A DNA stretch of 64,000 nucleotides. Origin: Paenibacillus qinlingensis. GTDB lineage: Bacteria > Bacillota > Bacilli > Paenibacillales > NBRC-103111. The position numbers were made by a program, and so were the translations under genes. Shown piece after piece: positions 36,770-46,618 of the stretch. Position 1 is the first letter of the stretch. Each line of letters starts with the position of its first letter. Below the pieces are notes generated by a model, which saw nothing but the letters and a program-made list of their open reading frames with translations, did no database searches and was not told where the DNA came from. Location of the stretch: positions 124,001 through 188,000 of the forward strand of contig NZ_JABMKY010000010.1 in assembly GCF_013204845.1 (NCBI RefSeq), given 5' to 3'.

Positions 36770-37699
36770 TTATGCTTTAACCAGGATGTTTTTCCTATAA
36801 GTATCGATAAGTTCAGCAGCCGTATCGGCGGAATGATAGATCCCGCTAAAGGGGCCGGTTGGTGAGCAGTAGCCAACAGGAATTTGGAAAATTTGTTCAA
36901 TTAACAATTTGATCCCTGGTAAATTTCCGATTGCGGCCTTGGAATACGCCTCTGTGACTTCATTCGCGCGATATTGAAGTGCTCTTGCTTCTTCGTAAAG
37001 TCCTGCGTTCGTTTTTTCCATGATTATTTTATGGTGATAACAAGTAACGGCTTGTAGAGCTCCGATATTGCCATCAGCTCCCATGAGCTGTGAACAAACA
37101 GACAGTTCATCAGCTCCAGTTAAAATGTTGAGATCGGGGCGATATTTTTTAAATCTTTCTAAGAAATAAAAGTTATTGTCTGTGAATTTAATGCCCCGAA
37201 AAGTAGGAACTTCTTCCATGGCCTCGAGGAGCAGTAAAGGATCGATGCTTTGCCCTCCAGTCAGCGTTTTCCCCATTGCTACCCAGTAAATATAGAAGGG
37301 GGTGTTGGGTGCGGCAGCAGAAATACGTTTAAAGTAATCGACGTTATCTTGCAATGTGGCTTGTTCAGAAATACCAACAGATGCTACGGCATATGCGCCA
37401 TGCTCGGCAGCATGTGCAGCGAGTTCAATCGAATCTGCTAAATTCTCGTTGTATCCCACATGAACGAAAATAGGCAATTTATGCTCGGCAGCCTTTAATA
37501 CCGCTTCGGCCCATTGTTTTCTTTTTTCCACACTTAAATACTGGCCCTCACCTGTCCACCCCAGCATGTATAAGCCATCTGCCTCTTGGTTGACGTACAT
37601 GTCGATTAAAGCTGGAGCCAGCTCCGTCTTCACATTCCCTTCATGATCCAATGGTGTGACCAGTGCAGGGAGAACCCCTGTCATCAATTTGTTTTGCAT
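36770..37699 (-). CDS. DapA/NanA-family lyase, N-acetylneuraminate lyase-like
   Basis: A 309-residue class I aldolase of the dihydrodipicolinate synthase superfamily. The Schiff-base lysine is Lys171 in RGIKFTDNN, the tyrosine is in the FYIYWV strand, and the carboxylate-binding loop reads GWTGEGQYLS (GTTGE in DapA and NanA, here altered to WTGE). The GIKFTDN pattern is closer to N-acetylneuraminate lyase than to DapA, and a lyase for another 2-oxo sugar acid is possible. Its place at the end of an ABC importer operon points to catabolism of the imported compound. The substituted loop makes sialic acid itself uncertain. A terminator follows. Confidence 0.82.
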   Translation of the reverse strand: MQNKLMTGVLPALVTPLDHEGNVKTELAPALIDMYVNQEADGLYMLGWTGEGQYLSVEKRKQWAEAVLKAAEHKLPIFVHVGYNENLADSIELAAHAAEHGAYAVASVGISEQATLQDNVDYFKRISAAAPNTPFYIYWVAMGKTLTGGQSIDPLLLLEAMEEVPTFRGIKFTDNNFYFLERFKKYRPDLNILTGADELSVCSQLMGADGNIGALQAVTCYHHKIIMEKTNAGLYEEARALQYRANEVTEAYSKAAIGNLPGIKLLIEQIFQIPVGYCSPTGPFSGIYHSADTAAELIDTYRKNILVKA

Positions 37700-37757
37700 C
37701 GTAATCTCTCCATTCTTATCGAGTTATAGGTTAGGAAGTCACAAACCAAATGAACAA

Positions 37758-38600
37758 TTAGCCTTTAATCGCTCCGCTAGTCAGTCCAGCGACAAAATAT
37801 TTATTCAAGGCAATGAATACAACTAACATTGGCAGAACCGACATCACGGTGCCGGCCATCATTAAATCCCAGGAGGTTACGGATTCTCCAGAGGTCTTCA
37901 TGGACACAATGCCAACGACGAGAGGCTGCTTTTCTGGATTTCCTAAGGTAAAGACCATAGGCAGGAGGTAATCATTCCACGAATTCATAAAGGCCAACAA
38001 ACCAACGGTTGCAATCAGGGGTTTGGTCAGCGGGAAAATAATGTTGTAGAAAATTCTGAAAAAGCTGCAACCGTCTACTTTGGCCGCTTCGTCGATCTCT
38101 TTCGGAATTCCGTCGATAAATCCTTTGGCTAGATAGAGATTCGTAACATTTATTCCGAAAATGTAAATAATGATGACGCCCCACAGCGAGTTGTTCAAAT
38201 GCAGCATTTTTGCAATATTCAATTGTGGATAGAGATATAAGCTGCCTGCGGAGATGAACATGGAGAAGGTGATTAAAGCAAGCAATAAGCGTTTCCCCAT
38301 AAAATGTCCGCGCGAGAACACATAGCCCGCAGAGATTGAAGTAATGATCGTCCCAATGACGATGAACGTACACATGTAGATGCTGTTCCATATGTACACT
38401 TTGAAATTGGATAAGTTCCAAGCTTTCACATAGTTTTTAAAGGTAATCGTTTCAGGAAAAAAAGAGCTAGATGTTAATATGCTTGCCGTGTTTTTCAACG
38501 AACTAATAACAACGTAAAAGATCGGAAATATCACTACTAGGGCGAGCAGAAACAGAAAGAAATAGAGTGGTATGGCTTCAATTGCTTTTCTAGTTTTCAT
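37758..38600 (-). CDS. ABC transporter permease, MalG/UgpE/LplC type
   Basis: A 280-residue permease with six predicted membrane helices. The start LYFFLFLLALVVIFPIFYVV and the EAA loop EAAKVDGCSFFRIFYNIIFP are typical of the second permease of carbohydrate importers, close to the LplC branch. It lies 14 bases downstream of the partner permease and before the lyase gene. Confidence 0.91.
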   Translation of the reverse strand: MKTRKAIEAIPLYFFLFLLALVVIFPIFYVVISSLKNTASILTSSSFFPETITFKNYVKAWNLSNFKVYIWNSIYMCTFIVIGTIITSISAGYVFSRGHFMGKRLLLALITFSMFISAGSLYLYPQLNIAKMLHLNNSLWGVIIIYIFGINVTNLYLAKGFIDGIPKEIDEAAKVDGCSFFRIFYNIIFPLTKPLIATVGLLAFMNSWNDYLLPMVFTLGNPEKQPLVVGIVSMKTSGESVTSWDLMMAGTVMSVLPMLVVFIALNKYFVAGLTSGAIKG

Positions 38601-38614
38601 TCTTTCGATTCTCC

Positions 38615-39556
38615 TTAATAATGATCTCCAACATTTCTGGTAAGGGTCATATACAGACCTACTACGATAGACAATATGAGGGCTGTTATGACGGCAAGCG
38701 CTGAAGAATATCCGTATTGGCTAATCATGTCCGCTGCACCATAGGAGAAGAAAAACTTAAAGGTGTAGGACATGACGACCTCTGTTGAACCGCCAGGCTG
38801 CCCATTGGTTAGGACTAAAACCAGATCGGACATTTTTATACTATTTACGATGAAGAGCATCATCACGACTTTCCCTGTAGAAGCAAGCATAGGCAGGGTA
38901 ATGCTTTTAAATTTTTTCCATTTCGTTACCCCGTCAATGTCTGCACACTCGTAAATATCTTGAGGAATGTTTTGAAGACCCATGATAAAGAAGATCATGT
39001 TAACGCCAAAACCTTTCCAAACACTAGCGACAATAATAACGATATCAGCAAGCCACTTATCTCCAAACCAATTAATGGGGGAATCAATAAGGTTAGCCGA
39101 TTTCAGCAATTGATTAACTGCGCCTTGAAAGGGCTCAAACATTAAGAAGAAAACGATACCGACAATGGCCGTACTCACGATGGTCGGAGAGAAGAAGATC
39201 GTTCGAAACAAGGAATTAATCTTCCTATTACTGTTCAAAACAACGGCTAGAAACAAAGCAAGGGGAATTTCAAGTACGAATTTGAGCACAACAATAAACG
39301 ATGTATTCAGCAATGATTGCCAATAGTGACTATCCCGCATAAATGCACGAACATAGTTGTCAAATCCAATGAACTTTGGTGTTGAAATACCGTTGTAGTC
39401 AAACCACGACCATTGAATAAGCCATAACATCGGGTAAATAGTAAACAAAGCAAATCCAATGAGCATCGGTGCCAGCATGAAGTAGGCTTGCATGGTATCT
39501 TTTCGATTTGGAGTGAAATATTTCCGAGTTGTCTTCCCACGTGAAATACCATTCAT
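38615..39556 (-). CDS. ABC transporter permease, MalF/LplB type
   Basis: A 313-residue permease with six predicted helices. It has the usual opening AYFMLAPMLIGFALFTIYP, and the coupling loop ECADIDGVTKWKKFKSITLP in which Cys replaces one Ala of the EAA motif. AAGGAGG precedes the ATG. A stem-loop separates it from the upstream solute-binding protein gene. No ATPase gene is in the operon. Confidence 0.91.
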   Translation of the reverse strand: MNGISRGKTTRKYFTPNRKDTMQAYFMLAPMLIGFALFTIYPMLWLIQWSWFDYNGISTPKFIGFDNYVRAFMRDSHYWQSLLNTSFIVVLKFVLEIPLALFLAVVLNSNRKINSLFRTIFFSPTIVSTAIVGIVFFLMFEPFQGAVNQLLKSANLIDSPINWFGDKWLADIVIIVASVWKGFGVNMIFFIMGLQNIPQDIYECADIDGVTKWKKFKSITLPMLASTGKVVMMLFIVNSIKMSDLVLVLTNGQPGGSTEVVMSYTFKFFFSYGAADMISQYGYSSALAVITALILSIVVGLYMTLTRNVGDHY

Positions 39557-39581
39557 ACGTGTGATGCCTCCTTTCTTGAGA

Positions 39582-39619
39582 ATTGAAAGTATGGCTTATG
39601 GCTTTACCATACTTTCAAT
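39582..39619 (-). other. Stem-loop between binding-protein and permease genes
   Basis: Arms attgaaagtatgg and ccatactttcaat form a perfect 13-bp stem with a 12-base loop and no T run on the minus strand. It probably protects or processes the mRNA so that the binding protein is made in excess, a common layout in such operons. Confidence 0.72.
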
Positions 39620-39634
39620 TGATGTACGCTCATG

Positions 39635-41062
39635 TCACTTAGACTTGGTGTTCCAGTCTTTGTTCACATACAAGTTAAGATCGAGTCCGCCTGCAACCGC
39701 CTTATCAAGTGCTGTGTTATAGCGATTGGTTAAATCGGTAAGCACTTTAGAGACATCTGCATTTGCCGGCCCAGCAATGAGATTGATAATTGTATTTTGA
39801 TAGGGCTGCCCTTCAATGGTAATGACACCGTCGGGTGGAGTAGGCGCGAAATAGGAATTAGATGTGTTCCCGAATTCAGCAGTTCCTGCTTTTTTAAAGC
39901 TAGAAGGTGCTTGAGCTTGGATATCTTGTCTTGCGACGAAATCGATTTCATTATTTTGAATCGCTTTCAGAACCTCGTCGCTGTGGAATAAGGCATAAAC
40001 CTTCAGCGCTTTCTCAGGCATCTTTTTGGCACTAGGTCCAATACAAAGTACATCTGCGATCTGAGCATAGTTTTTATGTTTATCTGCTGGGTTCAGAACG
40101 GGTGTATCGGTGACGCCAAGCTCGAATTTCGTTCCGGTTTCTTTCCAAAACTTATCGAGTGCAGTGACATCCCAATTTACCCCTGGCAGCATCCCGATTC
40201 TTCCTGCAGCGAATTGAGCCATAAGCGAATCGTTATCCATCCCTTCCCCGCCGGGGAATATGCTGCCATCAGCTTTCATTTGGAGTATTTTTTTAATATT
40301 ATCTGCAAAGTTTGTAAATGCGAATTTACCGGTAGAGAAGTCGAATCCCATGTTTCCAACCGAACTTGCAAACTGAGTAGCGAAGTACCATTTTCCTGAT
40401 GAAGCAGAATCTTTCAAATGTACGCCGTATCCGTAAGCACTGCCTTTATTGTCTTGTGTAATTTTCTTTGCATAGGCAACGACATCATCCCAGGTTGCTG
40501 GAGGGGTAGTAAATCCAGATTTCTTCAGCAAGTCTTTGTTGTACATAAACTTCGTGGTCAACACTTTATAAGGAACGCTGTAGGATTTATCGTTAAACGT
40601 TGTATATCCTTTAATCAAAATGTCCTTATACGTACTCAGGAATTCTTTGCCTCCTGGCTGATCGTCAATCGGGAGCATCCATCCTGACTTTATGAAAGGT
40701 TCTTTGACTGTACCGACAAATTTATAAAGCTCTGGAGCTTGATCGGCTGCCAGTGCAACCTTTAAGATGTCGTCATAGTTGCTTCCATATACTTTGTATT
40801 CGATATTAATTCCATCTTTTAAGCCTTGGCCTCTGTTATAGTTCTCAACAATGGGATCCATAACGGGTTTGTAGGATGCGTCATTCGTCCACACTCTTAC
40901 CGTTTCCATTTTTGTCCCGGATGCAGTTCCAGAACTACTGTTTGGTGAACTGCTTGTGTTAGTTGAACTGTTGGTACATCCAGCTAAAACACTAGTAACC
41001 AATACACCGCACAGACATGCGAGACTAAGACGGTATTGCGATTTTGAAAAGTTTGTTCTCAA
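39635..41062 (-). CDS. ABC transporter solute-binding lipoprotein (family 1)
   Basis: A 475-residue lipid-anchored sugar-binding protein. The signal peptide ends in the lipobox VLAGC, followed by a Ser/Thr-rich spacer. The body has ETVRVWTNDASYKPVMD, later LTTKFMYNKDLLKKSGF and AAGRIGMLPGVNW, typical of family 1. The start is a TTG with AAAGGGGG eight bases before it. It heads the minus-strand operon: binding protein, two permeases, lyase. A palindrome that resembles a catabolite-response element lies just upstream. The divergent sensor kinase probably controls it. Confidence 0.9.
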   Translation of the reverse strand: MRTNFSKSQYRLSLACLCGVLVTSVLAGCTNSSTNTSSSPNSSSGTASGTKMETVRVWTNDASYKPVMDPIVENYNRGQGLKDGINIEYKVYGSNYDDILKVALAADQAPELYKFVGTVKEPFIKSGWMLPIDDQPGGKEFLSTYKDILIKGYTTFNDKSYSVPYKVLTTKFMYNKDLLKKSGFTTPPATWDDVVAYAKKITQDNKGSAYGYGVHLKDSASSGKWYFATQFASSVGNMGFDFSTGKFAFTNFADNIKKILQMKADGSIFPGGEGMDNDSLMAQFAAGRIGMLPGVNWDVTALDKFWKETGTKFELGVTDTPVLNPADKHKNYAQIADVLCIGPSAKKMPEKALKVYALFHSDEVLKAIQNNEIDFVARQDIQAQAPSSFKKAGTAEFGNTSNSYFAPTPPDGVITIEGQPYQNTIINLIAGPANADVSKVLTDLTNRYNTALDKAVAGGLDLNLYVNKDWNTKSK

Positions 41063-41084
41063 ATTGTTGCCCCCTTTGTGGTAT

Positions 41085-41100
41085 TGTGAAGCGCTTTCGT
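41085..41100. promoter_or_regulatory. Palindromic operator, possibly a degenerate cre site
   Basis: TGTGAAGCGCTTTCGT contains the core AAGCGCTT and resembles CcpA sites, but only about 11 of 14 positions agree with the common form. It lies 23-38 bases upstream of the TTG start of the binding-protein gene, in the divergent intergenic region with the kinase gene. Confidence 0.45.
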
Positions 41101-41268
41101 ATTTATGTTAGCAAGTTTATAAACGTAATAAAATATAAAAACTTGAGGGAAAAAGTTAAAAATGTTATGCAGTTGTATGCGCTATCTTGTGGCTATTTTA
41201 ATATTGTTGTTATACTGAACTTGAACGGTGATTAATTGGAAAGGGGCCAGCGCCAGTGGAAATCACGT

Positions 41269-43056
41269 ATGAATATTCGTAATCGTTTGGTGTTGTATTT
41301 CCTCGCATCTATCTTAGTGCCTTCTGTTATTATCACGGTTATCGTATACATGGGTTCAACCGGAATTATTAATAAGAAGATGAGTGAACTCATTGAGAAA
41401 AACTTGGATTCTGCACGGTTAATTGTGCAAGAAAGGCTGGAATTTATCAATGAGATGACCACCTTAATCTCGTTAAATCCAATGATCCAAGAGGTGGTGG
41501 GCGAGAGTCCGACGGAGGACCTATCCGATAATGTCAAACAAATTATTAAGTTGGATCGTGCCTTAGACAGCTATTATTTGTCCAATTATTATGCTTCCCC
41601 GATTTCCGCAATCGTACCTACGATTTATTTAATCAACAGGCCGGAATATCGCAAGTATGATATTTCTTCTAAGGTTCAAGATATTTCTAAGGTTGAGAAT
41701 GAACCGTGGTATGTGAACAGCAAAAGCAAAAATTTTGTCATCGATGCTCGTCCTGATCACGATCATATCATAGTGGCAAGACGGATATTCAGTTTAAAGA
41801 ATGCAGATAAGTATGAATATGCAGCCTTGGTTAAAATTGAGTTGGAAAATAAATCAATCAACAGTGTGCTTTCAAACTACAAGCCTTCACCAGAAAGTAA
41901 AATATATATTTTGGACCCTAACAATCAAATTATTCTGAGCAGCGACCCGTTATCCAAAATGGAAGAAAACTTTATTCGGAAACTAAATTTGAACGTGGGC
42001 CAATCACAAATTATGGATTCGGATGGGGGCAAAGTGCTCGTAACCTCCAAAATGATGGATAATATCAACTGGCGAATATTGAATATTACGAATTTAAGAG
42101 AAATTAATTCAGATCAGATTCGATTGACCCGAATTGTTGTAGTCATCCTCGTGATTTGTATGACAACGGCGCTTCTAGCAGCCTTCATCCTCTCACGTTA
42201 TATCTCGAGTCCGATTACGAAGCTGGTAGCCTCTATGCGCACGGTAAAAGGAAATAATTTTGATATCCATCTTAAATATAATAAGAAAGACGAGTTCGGT
42301 TATTTGATCCGGCAGTATAAACAGATGATGGGTCAGATTAAAGATTTGATAGAGAAATTAACAATTAGCGACTTAAAAAAACAGAACGCCGAACTGATGG
42401 CTAAAGATGCGCAACTCCGATTTCTGCAGGCTCAAATTAATCCTCATTTTTTGTATAATACGTTAGATTCGATAAATATGTATGCCATCAAATATAATGC
42501 GCCGGTCATTAGCAATATGATTAAATCGCTAGCTAATTTCTATCGCTATTCGTTGAGCAAAGGCCGTTCAATCATAACGCTTGAAGAGGAAATCAACCAT
42601 ACCCATAGTTATTTAGAGATCCAATCCATGTGGTTCGGTTCGAAGCTGCATTATGAAATCGATATACCACGCGAATTCCGGAGAAGTAGAATCGTGAAGT
42701 TAATTATTCAGCCTTTAGTTGAGAATTCAATCATCCACGGTTTTCATCCTGAAACGATTCAATTGGAGATAAAGGTATCCGCTAAGCAAGTGGATGACAA
42801 GATTGTCATTCACATTACCGATAACGGCATCGGCGCTGACGTAGAAGCGCTTAATCAGTTGTTGGGATCTACGGAACCCAAAGAAAATTCATTTGCTATT
42901 CGTAACGTCCATCGGCGTCTTCAAAGCACTTTTGGAGAATCATATGGGATTAGGTACACAAAAAATAGGACCGAAGGGATCACGGTCGAGGTTCTGATTC
43001 CTAAGAATTATACTGCGGAGGATAACGATGTTAACAGTAGTACTAGCAGACGATGA
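41269..43056 (+). CDS. YesM-type sensor histidine kinase
   Basis: A membrane sensor kinase of 595 residues from the ATG at 41269. TM1 lies at about 7-28, an extracellular sensor spans about 30-285, and TM2 is at about 288-308, followed by HAMP. The His_kinase motif NPHFLYNTLDSIN has His393. The ATPase shows LVENSIIHGFHP and TDNGIGAD. The start is uncertain: a TTG at 41236 is in frame with GGTGA just upstream, while the ATG gives the typical family N-terminus but has no clear ribosome site. It is divergent from the ABC operon and overlaps the split response regulator by 29 bases. It probably senses the substrate of the adjacent importer. Confidence 0.88.
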   Translation: MNIRNRLVLYFLASILVPSVIITVIVYMGSTGIINKKMSELIEKNLDSARLIVQERLEFINEMTTLISLNPMIQEVVGESPTEDLSDNVKQIIKLDRALDSYYLSNYYASPISAIVPTIYLINRPEYRKYDISSKVQDISKVENEPWYVNSKSKNFVIDARPDHDHIIVARRIFSLKNADKYEYAALVKIELENKSINSVLSNYKPSPESKIYILDPNNQIILSSDPLSKMEENFIRKLNLNVGQSQIMDSDGGKVLVTSKMMDNINWRILNITNLREINSDQIRLTRIVVVILVICMTTALLAAFILSRYISSPITKLVASMRTVKGNNFDIHLKYNKKDEFGYLIRQYKQMMGQIKDLIEKLTISDLKKQNAELMAKDAQLRFLQAQINPHFLYNTLDSINMYAIKYNAPVISNMIKSLANFYRYSLSKGRSIITLEEEINHTHSYLEIQSMWFGSKLHYEIDIPREFRRSRIVKLIIQPLVENSIIHGFHPETIQLEIKVSAKQVDDKIVIHITDNGIGADVEALNQLLGSTEPKENSFAIRNVHRRLQSTFGESYGIRYTKNRTEGITVEVLIPKNYTAEDNDVNSSTSRR

Positions 43057-44588
43057 TTGCCTGGTTACTGAGATATTACATGAATCAATTCCTTGGGCCG
43101 AACTGGGCATGCAAGTAGTTGGCATTGCCGATCATGGCAAGAAGGCACTGGACTTATGTCTAGACCTTCGACCAGATATTTTGGTAACAGATATACAGAT
43201 GCCATTTTGCAATGGGTTAGAAGTGGCGTTAGAGCTTATGGAGCAGGACATTCCAACGAAAATCATTCTGATAAGCGGTGTACAAGATTTTGATTACGCT
43301 AGGCTGGCGTTAAATGTGAAAGCAGCTGGATATATTCTTAAACCCATTCAGCTTAAAGAAGTGATTTCCGTATTAAAAAAAGCACGGGATGCCATTGAAA
43401 TGGAATTTCAACGTGAACAGGTTATTCAGCGACTCACTTCGCAACTTTCAGAAAACATGTCTCTGATGCGAGATAAGTTTCTAACCAATCTTATTGTAGA
43501 GGGGATGGAAAGCGACGACGAACTTCAAGAACGCTTAGTGTATTTTAATTTGCCGTTTGCAATTACGCAAGACATCACGGTGGCAGTTGCCAAAATGGAT
43601 GAGTACGAACATCGGGTGAGAAAAGAAGGCGTCGAGCGCGTACAGTTTTTTAACTTTTCCATTAGAAACATCATTGAACAAACATTAAATAACTTTCAAG
43701 CAGGCATTTGCTTTTCAACAAAAGATAATGAATTTGTCATTATTTTTGGCGAAGAGTACGGTTCTGAAGAAAAAATGAATCAAATTTTCGAGGGAATTGA
43801 ACATCTGTTAATTAACTTCGGAGATATATCGCTTTCTATTGGCATTGGAAACTGTGTGAGTGTCAAAAAGGCGAATCTATCTTATAGTTGCGCTTGCAGT
43901 GCAATAAGCTACAAGTTTTATACCGGCAGTAATTCTATTATTCATATTAATGATATTAGTTGAAATAAAGCTAGGCGAATGTCCTAAAGTAATGAAATTA
44001 TTTGAAGAGTATTACTCACTGCTTTCCAAAGTAAATCAATTTTCTAGGGAATATATTCAAGGCCGTTTTTTGGAATTGGTCATTGATGCTCACCGCGAGA
44101 TTTGTGAAACCGAAGATGAGGTGGAGGAAGTAAATACAAACTATATGATTGCTTTGCAAGCGATTATGAGGGTTGAGTCTATTACAGAAATCAAACCGCA
44201 TGTAAGCAAAATGCTAATCTGCATTGCTGACTACTATAGCGCTAAGTATAACAAAAAGCATAATACGCTAGTTGAACGAATTAAACGCTATGTAAACCAG
44301 CATTTTAAAGAGAATATTTCTCTAACAGAGATCGCTAGCGAAGTATTTATGTCTCCTACCTATATTTGTGCAGTTTTCAAACGCGAAACAGGACAAACGA
44401 TAAATGAATTTATCATAGTCATAAAGATGAATTATGCGAAAAAGATGTTAGAAAGCACCAAATTGAAGATTATGGATATTTCTGAAGATTTGGGATATGA
44501 AAATTCTCAGTATTTCTCCTATTCCTTCAAAAAATATTTAGGGGAAACACCACAACAATACAGAAACAGTTGTGCTCAGAAAATATAA
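43028..44588 (+). pseudogene. YesN-type response regulator split by a frameshift
   Basis: Two open frames together make one AraC-type response regulator. The first (43028-43963, 311 residues) has the receiver, with the acidic pair DD at the start, phospho-acceptor Asp55 in VTDIQMPFCNG and Lys in YILKPIQ, plus the middle region ending YTGSNSIIHINDIS. The second (43950-44588) continues with VEIKLGECPK and the two C-terminal helix-turn-helices (NISLTEIASEVFMSPTYICAVF and IMDISEDLGYENSQYFSYSF). The frame changes by +1 near 43955-43963. The linker normally found there also seems short, so a small deletion is possible. The DNA-binding part would not be made as one chain unless ribosomes shift; a sequencing error is the simplest alternative. 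GGAGGATAACG precedes the first ATG. Confidence 0.82.
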
Positions 44589-44618
44589 CATTTTAATAAT
44601 GAAATGGAGAATGCTATC

Positions 44619-45536
44619 GTGAAACAATTGGCTCTTGGAAAAAGTGATCTATTAACATCGGAGATATCCCTTGGCTGTATGCGAATTGCGGAAATGGAAT
44701 CCTCAGAGGTTGCTCAATTAATCGGAGCTGCACTCGACGCACGTATTAACTTGTTTGATCATGCTGATATTTATGGAAATGGCAGGTCAGAAGAAGTCTT
44801 TGCGAAGGCTGTTGGTATGTTGCCGATTGCTCGAGAGGACATAGTTATTCAATCCAAATGCGGGATACGGAAAGGCTATTACGATTTCTCAAAAGACTAT
44901 ATTGTATCTTCTGTAGAGGGGATCCTGCAACGGTTGCATACAGATTATCTAGATGTGCTTATTCTGCATCGACCTGATACACTCATGGAACCCGAGGAAG
45001 TCGCCGAAGCTTTCGATCAGTTATATCATAGTGGGAAGGTCCGCCATTTCGGAGTCAGCAACCATAACTCCATGCAGATTGAATTGCTACACCGTTATTT
45101 GAATCAGAGGCTGATCGTCAATCAGTTGCAATTTGGTTTGGCATTCAGCGGTATGGTCGATACAGGGTTAAATGTGAATATGAATCATGATGCCTCCATA
45201 AATCGGGACGGCAGCATTCTGGAATATTGCAGAGTGAAAGAAATGACGATTCAAACGTGGTCTTCATTGCAATACGGTTTTTTTGCAGGAACTTTCTTGA
45301 ATAATGATCTGTATCCGGAGTTGAACAAGACACTAAATCGGATAGCTGAAGTGAAATCTGTGACGAGCGCAGCCGTTGCAATCGCATGGGTACTCCGACA
45401 TCCGGCACGGATGCAACCTGTTTTGGGAACTACCAATGCAATGCGACTAACCGAAATGGCAAAGGCGAGTGAAATATCGCTAAGCAAACAAGAATGGTAT
45501 GAATTATATTTGGCAGCTGGAAATAAACTTCCTTGA
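44619..45536 (+). CDS. Aldo/keto reductase
   Basis: A 305-residue NADPH-type oxidoreductase with the (beta/alpha)8 fold. The catalytic tetrad positions are visible: Asp in NLFDHADIY, Tyr in DIYGNG, Lys in IQSKCGI and His in LILHRPD. It is close to the YdhF/YcsN type of reductase. The GTG at 44619 has ATGGAGA eight to nine bases upstream; an in-frame ATG at 44604 lies inside that site. It follows the split regulator by about 30 bases, so it is probably in the same transcript. A sugar or sugar-acid substrate related to the neighbouring importer is inferred. Confidence 0.87.
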   Translation: MKQLALGKSDLLTSEISLGCMRIAEMESSEVAQLIGAALDARINLFDHADIYGNGRSEEVFAKAVGMLPIAREDIVIQSKCGIRKGYYDFSKDYIVSSVEGILQRLHTDYLDVLILHRPDTLMEPEEVAEAFDQLYHSGKVRHFGVSNHNSMQIELLHRYLNQRLIVNQLQFGLAFSGMVDTGLNVNMNHDASINRDGSILEYCRVKEMTIQTWSSLQYGFFAGTFLNNDLYPELNKTLNRIAEVKSVTSAAVAIAWVLRHPARMQPVLGTTNAMRLTEMAKASEISLSKQEWYELYLAAGNKLP

Positions 45537-45561
45537 TCGGAAGAGGTTAGCAAAAAATAAG

Positions 45562-45595
45562 AAAAAAGTTGCGGACCGACGTTCCGCAACTTCTC
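45562..45595 (-). terminator. Terminator between convergent aldo/keto reductase genes
   Basis: Arms aagttgcgga and tccgcaactt (10 bp) are perfectly complementary. The T run lies on the minus-strand side, so it mainly serves the minus-strand gene. Confidence 0.85.
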
Positions 45596-45649
45596 CATAA
45601 ACCATATATACGTTTTACACTATATCAATCAAGTATAACCCCGACTGAG

Positions 45650-46588
45650 CTACACCGTAGCCTCAGTCAAATCAAGCCAGGCTAGCTCCTGTGGCGACAG
45701 TACGAGCTCTGCGCCATCGCGGCAGGAGACCATCTCGGCCTCGCTGCGCGCTCCGATCAGCGCACACGCCGGGAACGGCTGGCTTAGCACGTAAGCGAGC
45801 GCGATTTGGATCGCGCTGACGCCTTTCTCCTGCGCGAGATCCTTTGCGCGCTGCAACCGCGTCCAGTTCTCGTCGCTGTAGAATACGCGAACGAGATCAG
45901 CGTTATCGCGGACTTCCGGCGAGAACCGGCCCGTGAAGAAACCGCGCGCCTGCGAAGACCACGACAGCAGTGGAAACTTCTGCTCTTCGTACCAGCGCAA
46001 GGCCTCGCTATCTGCTGACACGCAGCCAGCCCAGAACGGCTCATTTGGCTTAGCGAGACTGAGGTTAGGCGAGCTGAAGCTAAAGCCGACAAGGCCATGC
46101 TGTGCGGCATATTCATTCGCTTCCTGCAAACGCTGGTGCGTCCAGTTAGATCCGCCGAAAGCACGAATACGGCCAGCTTCTAGATGTTCATTCAAGGCTT
46201 CAACAATAACACCAACAGGTGTTGCCGGGTCGTCCCGATGTAAACCGTACAAATCGATGTAGTCCGTACGCATCCGATCTAAACTTGTCAGTAAGTCCTG
46301 ACGAATGGCTTCCGGATTCACGCGAGGGCCGTTACTATCATGGTGAGCACCTTTGGTGAATATCACCATCTCTTCCCTTTTCCCCGTTTCTTCCAACCAA
46401 ATACCAATCGCTTGCTCGCTTTGCCCACCACAATAAATATGAGCAGTATCAATCGTGTTCCCGCCTATAGCCAAATAATGATGGAGGATTTCACTAACTT
46501 CATGCGGGTTGTCTAGTTTGAAAAAGTCAGATCCCATTACCAACTTGGATACCGGTTTATCTAATCCTTTAATCTGAATATGCTTCAT
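45650..46588 (-). CDS. Aldo/keto reductase
   Basis: A 312-residue reductase with NTIDTAHIYCGGQSE (catalytic Asp and Tyr), FTKGAHHD (Lys) and LYGLHRDDP (His). A cysteine follows the catalytic Tyr. The half of the gene nearest its 3' end (45650-46100) is markedly richer in GC than the rest and than the neighbours. It lies just downstream of the Gfo/Idh gene on the same strand (30-base gap), so the two form an operon, divergent from the AraC regulator. A role in sugar or inositol oxidation-reduction is likely but unproven. Confidence 0.88.
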   Translation of the reverse strand: MKHIQIKGLDKPVSKLVMGSDFFKLDNPHEVSEILHHYLAIGGNTIDTAHIYCGGQSEQAIGIWLEETGKREEMVIFTKGAHHDSNGPRVNPEAIRQDLLTSLDRMRTDYIDLYGLHRDDPATPVGVIVEALNEHLEAGRIRAFGGSNWTHQRLQEANEYAAQHGLVGFSFSSPNLSLAKPNEPFWAGCVSADSEALRWYEEQKFPLLSWSSQARGFFTGRFSPEVRDNADLVRVFYSDENWTRLQRAKDLAQEKGVSAIQIALAYVLSQPFPACALIGARSEAEMVSCRDGAELVLSPQELAWLDLTEATV

Positions 46589-46618
46589 CTATGTTCTCCA
46601 GCCTCTCGGTTTGAAATA

